Assembly (NCBI GenBank): GCA_934249215.1
Contig: CAKQKN010000122.1
Coordinates: forward strand, 1 to 12,168
DNA: 12,168 nt
Origin: an uncultured Clostridia bacterium
GTDB taxonomy: Bacteria; Bacillota; Clostridia; Christensenellales; Borkfalkiaceae
Reading direction: 5' to 3'
This document shows, piece by piece, positions 1 to 6,161 of this stretch (its first letter is position 1; each line of letters opens with the position of its first letter). Made by a program: the position numbers and the translations under genes. The notes below the pieces were generated by a model, which was not told where the DNA came from, ran no database searches, and was given only the letters and a program-made list of their open reading frames with translations.

Positions 1-10
1 CTTTATTTTT

Positions 11-41
11 GTGCCGTGGGGGCAACGGACGCTGTTTTTTT
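11..41 (+). terminator. Possible rho-independent terminator of an upstream unit
   Basis: A short hairpin can form from GT plus CCGT (11-17, with one bulged G) and ACGGAC (25-30), with a G-rich loop. Seven T follow at 35-41 after a four-base gap. The stem is short and imperfect, and the gene it would serve lies outside the window. Confidence 0.35.
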
Positions 42-104
42 GGTCGAATTTTGTCAGAAAAAAGTACATTTTGTTTCAAAAAACGACCACAATCGACTTT
101 TTTA

Positions 105-133
105 TTGACATAATCTCTTTTTTGTATTAAAAT
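105..133 (+). promoter_or_regulatory. Sigma-A-type promoter of the DUF1508 gene
   Basis: A perfect -35 box TTGACA (105-110) is followed after 17 bases by TAAAAT (128-133), one mismatch from the -10 consensus. The predicted start near 140 gives a 5' leader of about 25 bases that carries the ribosome site AAGAGAGG (148-155), ten bases before the ATG. Confidence 0.8.
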
Positions 134-165
134 GCGTAAAAAAGTTCAAGAGAGGTCATCTGTAA

Positions 166-1107
166 ATGTCAATGCTTGCAGATTATATGTCCGACCCGCA
201 AAACAAAACGTATATGATCGTTTTGTCGGTCGCGATCGTCGTTCTCGTGATAGCGGTCGCCATCATCGTTTTCGCCTATAAGCGGAAGAAACGGCAGTCG
301 GAAGAAATCGAAAACGCGCCGATTATCGACGAAAAGCCGATCCCCGAAAATCTCGTCGACGAGAAAACGCTCAAGGAATGCGAAAAGAAGATTTCCGAAT
401 CGGAATCGAGCGCATCCCCGGAAAGCGAATCGGCAAAAACCGCCGACAGAAAGCCCGAAGTAACGCTTACCGCAAAGTCCACGCTGCCCGTCGGAGCGTT
501 CCGCACGGACAACGCGACTAAATCTTCAGGCGCCGAAAGTTCGGCAACCGACGAGAAACTCACGGATAAGCCCGCAGAGAAAATCGAAGAGAAGCCGACT
601 GCGAAAATCGCGGAAAAATCTGCGGACAAGTCCGCCGAAAAGCCCGCAAAAAAAGCAGAGAACGAAGCGAAAAATCGGGAAACCGAACGCAAACAATCGG
701 AGCGGAGGAACGAACGTAAAACCGAACAGAAGCCTGCGGACGACGAAGCCGAAAGCGCGGCGCGCAAATACAGCGGCAAATGGGTTATCGTTACCGAGCC
801 CGACGGTCGGATGACCGCCTATCTGAAAGCGTCCAACGGCGAAAAAATGCTTGCGACCGAAAGCTATTCTTCGCTCAGCGGAATTAAGAGCGGAATCGAT
901 ACGTTAAAGAAAAATATAGAAAACGACAACTATGCGATAAATCTCGACAAGAACGGAAATTTCGTTTTCAAAATTTTCAGCGGAGCAAACAGGCTCCTTT
1001 GCGTCGGAGAAGGCTATTCTTCCCGCGAACAGTGCGAAAAAGCGTTCGCTTCGGTAAAACGTTTTTCGAAAACGGCGGTGATCGTCGTTGAAAAGGATGG
1101 CGAATGA
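166..1107 (+). CDS. Membrane-anchored protein with two DUF1508 (YegP-like) repeats
   Basis: 313 residues in three parts. Residues 16-38 form one hydrophobic membrane segment. It is followed at once by KRKKR, while the N-terminal flank is neutral to acidic, so by the positive-inside rule the C-terminus should face the cytoplasm. Residues about 41-200 are a low-complexity Lys/Glu/Ala/Ser linker with repeated EKP/AEK steps, probably disordered. Residues about 203-250 and 256-305 are two related small domains of the DUF1508/YegP type, recognised by the YLKASNGEKMLATESYSS and NGNFVFKIFSGANRLLCVGEGYSS patterns with a following helix. The molecular function of DUF1508 is not established to my knowledge. 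The ATG at 166 is chosen for its spacing from AAGAGAGG; a second ATG two codons later is a weaker alternative. The gene is monocistronic, with its own strong promoter and terminator. The linker composition yields a long open frame on the opposite strand (276-779) that I regard as an artefact. Confidence 0.85.
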   Translation: MSMLADYMSDPQNKTYMIVLSVAIVVLVIAVAIIVFAYKRKKRQSEEIENAPIIDEKPIPENLVDEKTLKECEKKISESESSASPESESAKTADRKPEVTLTAKSTLPVGAFRTDNATKSSGAESSATDEKLTDKPAEKIEEKPTAKIAEKSADKSAEKPAKKAENEAKNRETERKQSERRNERKTEQKPADDEAESAARKYSGKWVIVTEPDGRMTAYLKASNGEKMLATESYSSLSGIKSGIDTLKKNIENDNYAINLDKNGNFVFKIFSGANRLLCVGEGYSSREQCEKAFASVKRFSKTAVIVVEKDGE

Positions 1108-1179
1108 TCGTCCCGAACGACGGGATCCGATCGAGCAGACAAATCCGCTTTTCGTAAGTACAAACTAATTCTCCACGAG

Positions 1180-1206
1180 GCTGTCGCTTTTTGCGACAGC
1201 TTTTTT
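1180..1206 (+). terminator. Rho-independent terminator of the DUF1508 gene
   Basis: A perfect 8-bp stem GCTGTCGC / GCGACAGC (1180-1187 and 1193-1200) closes a TTTTT loop and is followed by six T (1201-1206). Outer bases TCCACG (1172-1177) and CGTGGA (1219-1224) could extend pairing around it. Confidence 0.93.
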
Positions 1207-1231
1207 GTTAAATACGACCGTGGAAAAGCGT

Positions 1232-1252
1232 GTATATAAGTCGATTATCGAG
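1232..1252 (+). repeat. Intergenic motif, copy A
   Basis: The core TATAAGTCGATTATCGAG with GTA before it is identical over 21 bases to the copy at 5099-5119. It contains the interrupted palindrome TCGAT-T-ATCGA. Both identical copies lie between convergent genes. Confidence 0.8.
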
Positions 1253-1264
1253 TTTTGGAGCAAA

Positions 1265-1312
1265 TTATCGCGTTGCTTATCGTGTTGCAGAATGCTTCGC
1301 TTATTGCCTTGC
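1265..1312 (+). repeat. Four imperfect 12-base tandem units
   Basis: Successive units are TTATCGCGTTGC, TTATCGTGTTGC, AGAATGCTTCGC and TTATTGCCTTGC. The first two differ at one base; the third is the most diverged. The array lies in noncoding DNA and no role can be assigned. Confidence 0.6.
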
Positions 1313-1452
1313 GGAGCCGAAGAGCCCTGAACTTTTGCAAGCCGGGAAACGAGCAAACCCGGCGACGACAGAAACGCCGAAACGGACGTATCGTCGGCAA
1401 TTTATCTCGTCTTTTTATCGCGTCTTTTTTTCGCAGTTAGTGAAAACGGCTT

Positions 1453-3618
1453 TTACAGATCGCCGCTTTTTTCTTTGTCCGCGGCAACCGCCCTTTCGAG
1501 GTCGGCAAGCCAGAGATTGCGGCTCGCGTCGCTCGGCATACGCCAATCCCCTCGCGGGGAAAGACACAGCGAGCCGGTTTTTACGCCGTCCGGTACGCAA
1601 GAACGCTTATATTGCGAAGCGAAGAAACGTTTTATGAACGTTTCGAGCGTTTTGGCGATCTTTTCGCTGTCGAACTCGCCGCCGAAAACGTGTTTTGCGA
1701 GATAGTATACTTTTGACGGAGCAAATCCGTGTTTTATCGAATAATAGAGGAAGAAATCGTGCAGAACGTAAGGTCCGACGATCGCTTCGGTGGACTGGGC
1801 GATCTTGCCGCCTACCGACGGGGTAAGTTCGGGGCTTATCGGCGTCGCGGCGATATCTTCGAGAATCGCTTTGACTTTTCCGCCCGCCTTTTTCGCTTCG
1901 AAAAGAACCATCGCCTTGACGAGCGTTTTGGGCACGCCGCCGTTTACGTTATACATGGACATATGGTCGCCGTTATACGTAGACCAGCCGAGCGCGGCTT
2001 CGGACATGTCGCCCGTTCCGACGACGAATCCGCCGACCATGCACGCGTAATCCATAAGAACTTGCGTGCGCTCGCGCGCCTGTGCGTTTTCGAACGAAAG
2101 ATCGGCGGTCACTCCGTCGTGCCCTATCGTTTTGAAATGCTCTTTCACGCTGTCCGTGATATCGATTTCGAGAAGAGTGCTTCCGAACGCTTCCGAAAGC
2201 GCAAGCGCGTTTTTATAAGTGCGCTCGGACGTGCCGAAACACGGCATCGTGATGCAGACGAGATCTTTGGGCGATCTTTTCGCGAGAGCGAGCGCCCGCA
2301 CGCATACGAGCATCGCAAGAGTGCTGTCGAGCCCGCCGGATACGCCGAGCACGAGTTTTTTCGGTTGTACGGTCCGAATCCTTTTGAGCAGTCCGTGCGC
2401 CTGAATTTCGATTACGTCCGTGCAACGTTCGGCAAGCCGCGATTCCGTTTCGGGAACGAAGGGCGTGCGCGAATATTTTCTTTCGAGCCTGAAGCCCGCG
2501 GGCGAAGTTCCGAACTTCACGACGGTATACCCTTCCGCGTCGAACGGACGGGTGAATTTTTTGGAACGTTCGAAATTAAGGAACGAACAGTCCACGTCGC
2601 CGACGGCAAAACCTTCGCCGAACGGCATACTTTCGCCGAGTTTTCTTCCCGCTTCGTAGATTATGTCATGACCGCCGAACACAACGTCGGTCGTGCTCTC
2701 GCCGAAACCGCTCGAACAATAAATATATCCGCAAAGGCATTTCGACGACTGCATCGAAACCATGTCGCGCCGATAGTTTTCCTTGCCAGCCGATTCGTTG
2801 CTCGCCGAAAGATTGACGACGATGTTCGCCCCCGCAAGCGCGTGGGAAACCGACGGCGAGTCGGGCACCCATACGTCCTCGCATATCTCGCAAGCGACTT
2901 TTTCGTCCGGCAAGAGAGAATTTTCGAACAAAATCCTGAACCCGAACGGAACGTCGAACCCGCAAAAGTTTACGTAACGGGTAACGTCAGGCGCGGGTGT
3001 GAAATATCTCTTTTCGTAAAATTCGTTGTAATTCGGCAGATTGCGTTTTGCGATCACGCCGAGAAGTTTTCCGTTCGCGGTTGCCGCGGCGCAGTTGTAA
3101 ATCCGTCCGTCAACCTTTACGGGCAGCCCGACGAATACGAGCATGTTCTTGTCCGCAACGGCGCGGATGATTTTTTTGAGCCCGACTTCGGCCGCAGCGA
3201 GTAGCGCGGGCTGGTAAACGAGGTCGCCCAAGGTATAACCCGTGATCGAAAGTTCGGGGAAAACGACGAGCGTGATTCCCTTTTTATACGCCGCGTTTAT
3301 CAGTTCTATCGTCGAAGCGACGTTGAAATCGACGTCGCCCACTTTTATCTCGTTCGTAACGGCAGCGCATTTAACGAAGCCGTAGTTTTCGGCGCGACGC
3401 TCGGTTTGCGGTTCTTCTTCCTCCGCTCCGAGCCGAGCCGGATCGACGCCCAAAGCTTTCGCTATCTTTTCCGCAGTCTGCGTTTTTATGCTCTTTATGC
3501 CGCCCGAAAAAATCTTGTTTATCGTGCCCGAGGAAATCCCCGTCAGTTCAGTTACTTCTTTCAGCGTCAGTCCTTTTTCTTTCCTGATTCGTCTGAGTGC
3601 TTCAATCGTCTTGTCCAT
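1453..3618 (-). CDS. nadE: Glutamine-dependent NAD+ synthetase with N-terminal XRE-type HTH domain
   Basis: 721 residues. NadE makes NAD+ from nicotinic acid adenine dinucleotide, ATP and glutamine in the cytoplasm. Residues about 4-60 form an XRE/Cro-type helix-turn-helix (TLKEVTELTGISSGTINKIF) joined by an acidic linker (AEEEEPQ). Residues about 80-375 are the nitrilase-like glutaminase with the expected Glu-Lys-Cys set: Glu122 (FPELSITGY), Lys191 (AKRNLPNY) and Cys246 (EICEDVW). Residues about 395-690 are the synthetase, with the ATP loop SGGLDS (427-432) and GTGDMSEAALGWSTYNGDHM. Ordinary family members begin at about the point where YGFVKCAAVT occurs here (residue about 79), so the HTH is an added module; no start codon there suggests a separate gene. 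I chose the ATG at 3618 because GAGG lies five bases upstream; a frame-compatible codon at 3645 lacks this. The enzyme call is firm; a DNA-binding role for the fusion is inferred. Confidence 0.95.
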   Translation of the reverse strand: MDKTIEALRRIRKEKGLTLKEVTELTGISSGTINKIFSGGIKSIKTQTAEKIAKALGVDPARLGAEEEEPQTERRAENYGFVKCAAVTNEIKVGDVDFNVASTIELINAAYKKGITLVVFPELSITGYTLGDLVYQPALLAAAEVGLKKIIRAVADKNMLVFVGLPVKVDGRIYNCAAATANGKLLGVIAKRNLPNYNEFYEKRYFTPAPDVTRYVNFCGFDVPFGFRILFENSLLPDEKVACEICEDVWVPDSPSVSHALAGANIVVNLSASNESAGKENYRRDMVSMQSSKCLCGYIYCSSGFGESTTDVVFGGHDIIYEAGRKLGESMPFGEGFAVGDVDCSFLNFERSKKFTRPFDAEGYTVVKFGTSPAGFRLERKYSRTPFVPETESRLAERCTDVIEIQAHGLLKRIRTVQPKKLVLGVSGGLDSTLAMLVCVRALALAKRSPKDLVCITMPCFGTSERTYKNALALSEAFGSTLLEIDITDSVKEHFKTIGHDGVTADLSFENAQARERTQVLMDYACMVGGFVVGTGDMSEAALGWSTYNGDHMSMYNVNGGVPKTLVKAMVLFEAKKAGGKVKAILEDIAATPISPELTPSVGGKIAQSTEAIVGPYVLHDFFLYYSIKHGFAPSKVYYLAKHVFGGEFDSEKIAKTLETFIKRFFASQYKRSCVPDGVKTGSLCLSPRGDWRMPSDASRNLWLADLERAVAADKEKSGDL

Positions 3619-3635
3619 TCTAACCTCACGATACA

Positions 3636-3663
3636 ATTTTACCACAAATTATAAAAAAATCAA
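3636..3663 (-). promoter_or_regulatory. Probable nadE promoter
   Basis: On the minus strand TTGATT (3663-3658) and TAAAAT (3641-3636) are 16 bases apart, just upstream of the nadE ribosome site. A perfect TATAAT also occurs at 3653-3648 but has no good -35 box, so which -10 is used cannot be decided by eye. Confidence 0.55.
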
Positions 3664-3680
3664 GCCGATTTAAGCCGTTT
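3662..3680 (+). repeat. Direct repeat AAGCCGATT / AAGCCGTTT beside nadE promoter
   Basis: AAGCCGATT (3662-3670) and AAGCCGTTT (3672-3680) differ at one base and are offset by 10 bp, so both would face the same side of the helix. They overlap the upstream edge of the proposed nadE -35 box. A regulator site is a reasonable guess but unproven. Confidence 0.5.
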
Positions 3681-3725
3681 TCGTTTTTTACAAAAATATT
3701 TTTCAAATATTTCAAATTGACCCGG

Positions 3726-3745
3726 TTCAGCGCCTTTCAGCGCCT
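3726..3745 (+). repeat. Perfect tandem 10-base repeat
   Basis: TTCAGCGCCT occurs twice back to back in the divergent gap between nadE and the M42 peptidase gene. Just before it (about 3690-3714) AAATATTT-type A/T steps are also repeated. Function is unknown; a protein binding site or simple replication slippage would both fit. Confidence 0.7.
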
Positions 3746-3823
3746 TGAATTTGCCCCTCGCACGATTTCCGTCGTCCGCCGGCGAAAACGGAAAGGCTAC
3801 GCCCGAGCGCGGGCACGAAACGC

Positions 3824-3852
3824 TTGACGATGAAGAAAAGTCGGAGTATAAT
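3824..3852 (+). promoter_or_regulatory. Sigma-A-type promoter of the M42 peptidase gene
   Basis: TTGACG (3824-3829), 17 bases, then a perfect TATAAT (3847-3852). Transcription should start near 3859, leaving a leader of about 70 bases that can form a small CCGC / GCGG hairpin (3872-3885). A GCCCG / CGGGC inverted repeat (3801-3814) lies just upstream of the -35 box. Confidence 0.85.
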
Positions 3853-3929
3853 GATTGTCCGTAGAACGCAACCGCTTACTTGCGGCAAAACGGTAGCAAT
3901 CTTTCGGTAAAAATTTCAGCGAGGTTATT

Positions 3930-4973
3930 ATGATCGACGTAAAAAAATACGAAAAATATTATTTCGAAGTGGCAAGAAAAATATTCAATACTCCAAGCCC
4001 GACCGGCTATTACACGGAAATCGCAGACGTCATTCGCGAACTTGCGGACGAAGTCGGCGCGGAATTTACACGCACGAACAAAGGCTGTTTTTTGCTGACG
4101 GTGAAAGGGCAAAAGGAAGAAGCGCTCGGTTTGTGCGCGCACGCAGACACGCTCGGCGCGATGGTCCGCTCGTTTTCGGGCAACAGGATCATGTTCACGA
4201 GAATAGGCGGTCCCGTGCTTTCGACCTATGACGGAGAGTATTGTACGGTTATTACCAGATCGGGTAAAAAATATACCGGAACGTTTTTGTCGGTAAGCCC
4301 GTCCAAACACGTTTACACCGACAGCGACACGATCGCACATACGGAAGAAAACATGTACGTGCGGCTCGACGAGGACGTAAACTGCCCCGACGATTTCAAA
4401 AAACTCGGCATAAATTCGGGAGATTATATCGCGCTCGACACCAAGTTCACCGTGACCGATTCGGGATATATGAAAACGCGTTTCATCGACGACAAAGCAA
4501 GCGTCGCGGCGTTTTTCACCGTTTTGAAAATTATAAAAGATTATTCGATCACCCCCGCCCACACGGTAAAAATGCTTATCTCCATGTACGAGGAATTCGG
4601 GCACGGCGCAAGCTATATCCCGGACGGAATAATCAAAATGCTCGGGGTTGACATGGGCTGTATCGGCAAAGATCTCAACTGCACCGAAAAGCAAGTGAGC
4701 ATCTGCGCGAAAGATTCGCACGGACCTTACGACTACGATTTCACGAACGAACTCATTGCCCTCGCGCAAAAATTTAATCTGTCCTACGCCGTGGATATTT
4801 ACCCCTATTACGGTTCGGACGTGGACGCCATGTGGCAGGCGGGACACGACGTTCCGGGCGCGCTCGTCGGAACGGGCGTTCACGCTTCGCACGGAATGGA
4901 ACGCACGCATATCGACGGAATTTTAAACACCGTTTCGCTTATCCTCGCCTATCTCGGCGTTCTCGATAACTAA
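3930..4973 (+). CDS. M42-family metallo-aminopeptidase (FrvX/YsdC type)
   Basis: 347 residues, normal length for M42 enzymes, which are cytoplasmic di-metal aminopeptidases that usually assemble into large hollow particles and trim peptides. The metal and catalytic positions can be followed: His71 and Asp73 (CAHADTLG), bridging Asp187 (RFIDDKAS), the Glu221-Glu222 pair (MYEEFGHGA), Asp241 (GVDMGCIG) and His327 (ERTHIDGI). The segment between the first two motifs (about 90-175) matches the small beta domain inserted in this family. Substrate preference (glutamyl, leucyl or other) cannot be read from these motifs. The ATG at 3930 has GAGG five bases upstream. The gene stands alone with its own promoter, divergent from nadE, and is followed by a bidirectional hairpin before the convergent whiA. 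Confidence 0.92.
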   Translation: MIDVKKYEKYYFEVARKIFNTPSPTGYYTEIADVIRELADEVGAEFTRTNKGCFLLTVKGQKEEALGLCAHADTLGAMVRSFSGNRIMFTRIGGPVLSTYDGEYCTVITRSGKKYTGTFLSVSPSKHVYTDSDTIAHTEENMYVRLDEDVNCPDDFKKLGINSGDYIALDTKFTVTDSGYMKTRFIDDKASVAAFFTVLKIIKDYSITPAHTVKMLISMYEEFGHGASYIPDGIIKMLGVDMGCIGKDLNCTEKQVSICAKDSHGPYDYDFTNELIALAQKFNLSYAVDIYPYYGSDVDAMWQAGHDVPGALVGTGVHASHGMERTHIDGILNTVSLILAYLGVLDN

Positions 4974-5001
4974 TATGACAAAATGACAGGTAAAAACCAC
5001 G

Positions 5002-5016
5002 CTATAAGTCGATTAT
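5002..5016 (+). repeat. Intergenic motif, diverged copy B
   Basis: TATAAGTCGATTAT (5003-5016) repeats the core of the motif at 1232-1252 and 5099-5119 in the same orientation, but the right half of the palindrome has changed (TTTCG instead of TCGAG). It is loosely framed by AAAACC upstream and GGTTT downstream, resembling the framing of copy C. Confidence 0.6.
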
Positions 5017-5060
5017 TTCGGTTTACGCGTCCCTTATCTCCTCTTTTTTAATCCGTAAAC

Positions 5061-5133
5061 AAAAACCGCAAAATCTCGTCGATCGCCGAAAAATGTCGGT
5101 ATATAAGTCGATTATCGAGAGTTTGCGGTTTTT
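5061..5133. terminator. Large bidirectional hairpin/terminator between convergent genes
   Basis: Arms 5061-5078 (AAAAACCGCAAA, one mismatch base, TCTCG) and 5116-5133 (CGAGA, mismatch, TTTGCGGTTTTT) pair over 17 of 18 positions around a 37-base loop. The arms end in A and T runs, so either strand gives a stem with a U tract (TTTTTCTTTT on plus). It would end M42 peptidase transcripts and block read-through in both directions. The loop and right arm carry intergenic motif copy C. Confidence 0.75.
5099..5119 (+). repeat. Intergenic motif, copy C
   Basis: Identical over 21 bases to copy A (1232-1252), including the interrupted palindrome TCGAT-T-ATCGA at 5108-5118. Here it forms part of the loop and inner right arm of the hairpin at 5061-5133. 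Confidence 0.8.
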
Positions 5134-5160
5134 CTTTTGCACTTTGTCGTGCCGAGAATT

Positions 5161-5199
5161 AAAAAATCGGTCAACCGAATAAAACACTCGGTTAACCGA
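5161..5199 (-). terminator. Rho-independent terminator of the whiA unit
   Basis: In the minus-strand transcript TCGGTTAACCGA (5199-5188) pairs with TCGGTTGACCGA (5178-5167) over 12 positions, one of them a G-U pair, around a 9-base loop. Six T follow (complement of 5166-5161). It lies about 30 bases after the whiA stop. On the plus strand the pairing has a C-A mismatch, which favours the minus-strand reading. Confidence 0.93.
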
Positions 5200-5229
5200 C
5201 CTATAGCGCGCGTTTTGCAAAAATTCGGT

Positions 5230-6153
5230 CTATTTCAGATTGTCCGCTATTGAAACGAGTTTTCTCAATCTGTGGTTAAGACAGCTTTTGCTGACGCCGA
5301 GAATTTCGGCGAGTTCGTTAAGACTTGCGGTCGGATTTTCCGCCCGAGTTTTCGCCGTTACTCGGAGATCTTCAGGCAAGGCGTCAAGCCCCACCGACTC
5401 GGAAATGAGATCGATCGCCGAGCGCTGTTTGACGCTTGCGATCACCGTTTTATCGGTGTTGTGCAGAAAACAATTCGTTTCGCGGTTGGTCTGGTTGCTC
5501 ATTTCTCTTTCGATCATGATTTCCGAAAGATCGAGCACGCTTTTGCTTGCGCCCATATACGCGAGAACGTTTTTTATCTCTTCGCTTTGTTTAAAATATA
5601 TTACCCAATTTTCTTTGCGTTTTATAACTTTAGGTAAAAATCCGCACGACGCGAGAACGTCCTCCGCATATTCCGCGGCGCCGTACATCGAAAACACGAA
5701 CTCCAGATGATAGCCCGTGCTTTTCTTTTTGTCGGACGGAATGGTGACGCTCCCGCCGCCCATAAACGCACCTGCGAGATACGCCCTTTTGCAACAGTCT
5801 TTTTCGGTGAGTTTAAGGTCGGGATCGAGCGAAAGTTTCAGCCCGTTTTCATCCTCGGCGAGTATTCCGAGATCGACGAGCATCGCAACGCTGCCGCCAC
5901 CCATTACGGTGAAGTTTGAAATCGCGCCTTTTGGGCTGACCGAAAAGATCGGTTTAACGAGGTACAGCCGCTCCGCAATCGCCGCAAAATATTCAAGGCA
6001 GTCGCTCTGCCCGTCAAAACTCAGCCCGATTTCGTTTCCGCTCGTCACTATGCTCCCGGCCGTCCGCACGAAAGCGTAAAACACGGCTTTTTCGCAACAG
6101 TTTTTGCGTTTTTTCCGGCAAAGTTCTTTTTTCGTTTTTTCCGTAAAAGTCAT
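5230..6153 (-). CDS. whiA: WhiA, sporulation/cell-division DNA-binding regulator
   Basis: 307 residues, typical WhiA length. WhiA proteins combine a degenerate LAGLIDADG homing-endonuclease fold with a C-terminal HTH and act in division and chromosome segregation in Bacillota and in sporulation in Actinobacteria. Here the N-terminal domain covers about 1-85. A LAGLIDADG-like segment begins at RAYLAGAFMGGGSV (123-136), with Gly where the nuclease family has its catalytic acid, so no nuclease activity is expected. The C-terminal HTH reads SLNELAEILGVSKSCLNHRL (277-296), the most recognisable WhiA signature. The start is supported by AGGA six bases before the ATG; a closer AAGG also exists. Only eight bases separate it from the PHP gene upstream, so the two are co-transcribed, and a strong terminator follows. 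The rapZ and yvcK genes usually found just upstream in Bacillota are absent. Confidence 0.96.
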   Translation of the reverse strand: MTFTEKTKKELCRKKRKNCCEKAVFYAFVRTAGSIVTSGNEIGLSFDGQSDCLEYFAAIAERLYLVKPIFSVSPKGAISNFTVMGGGSVAMLVDLGILAEDENGLKLSLDPDLKLTEKDCCKRAYLAGAFMGGGSVTIPSDKKKSTGYHLEFVFSMYGAAEYAEDVLASCGFLPKVIKRKENWVIYFKQSEEIKNVLAYMGASKSVLDLSEIMIEREMSNQTNRETNCFLHNTDKTVIASVKQRSAIDLISESVGLDALPEDLRVTAKTRAENPTASLNELAEILGVSKSCLNHRLRKLVSIADNLK

Positions 6154-6161
6154 AACCTTTC

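Larger units (their letters stand above)
1207..1452. other. Structured noncoding gap between convergent genes
   Basis: I see no convincing gene in this stretch. It holds one copy of a 21-base intergenic motif (1232-1252), four imperfect 12-base tandem units (1265-1312), a 6-bp hairpin GCCGGG / CCCGGC (1341-1346 and 1358-1363), and T-rich steps TTTATCTCGTCT / TTTTATCGCGTCT (1401-1425). No canonical terminator for the minus-strand nadE was found; the GCCGGG hairpin lacks a U tract on either strand. Confidence 0.6.

Noticed and set aside
276..779. Open frame of 167 codons on the minus strand opposite the DUF1508 gene
   Set aside because: Its Ser/Phe/Ala-rich product mirrors the low-complexity Lys/Glu/Ala linker on the plus strand; no family resemblance and no ribosome site.
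1341..1363. GCCGGG / CCCGGC hairpin as the nadE terminator
   Set aside because: The stem is sound but no U tract follows on the minus strand, and it lies about 90 bases after the stop.
1729..3204. 491-codon open frame on the plus strand opposite nadE
   Set aside because: The opposite strand encodes a complete NadE with every catalytic motif; the antisense product is Arg/Phe-rich without recognisable domains, a known effect of this codon usage.
3876..4910. 344-codon open frame on the minus strand opposite the M42 peptidase
   Set aside because: The plus strand has promoter, ribosome site and full M42 motifs; the antisense product is Arg/Phe/His-rich and shows no domain.
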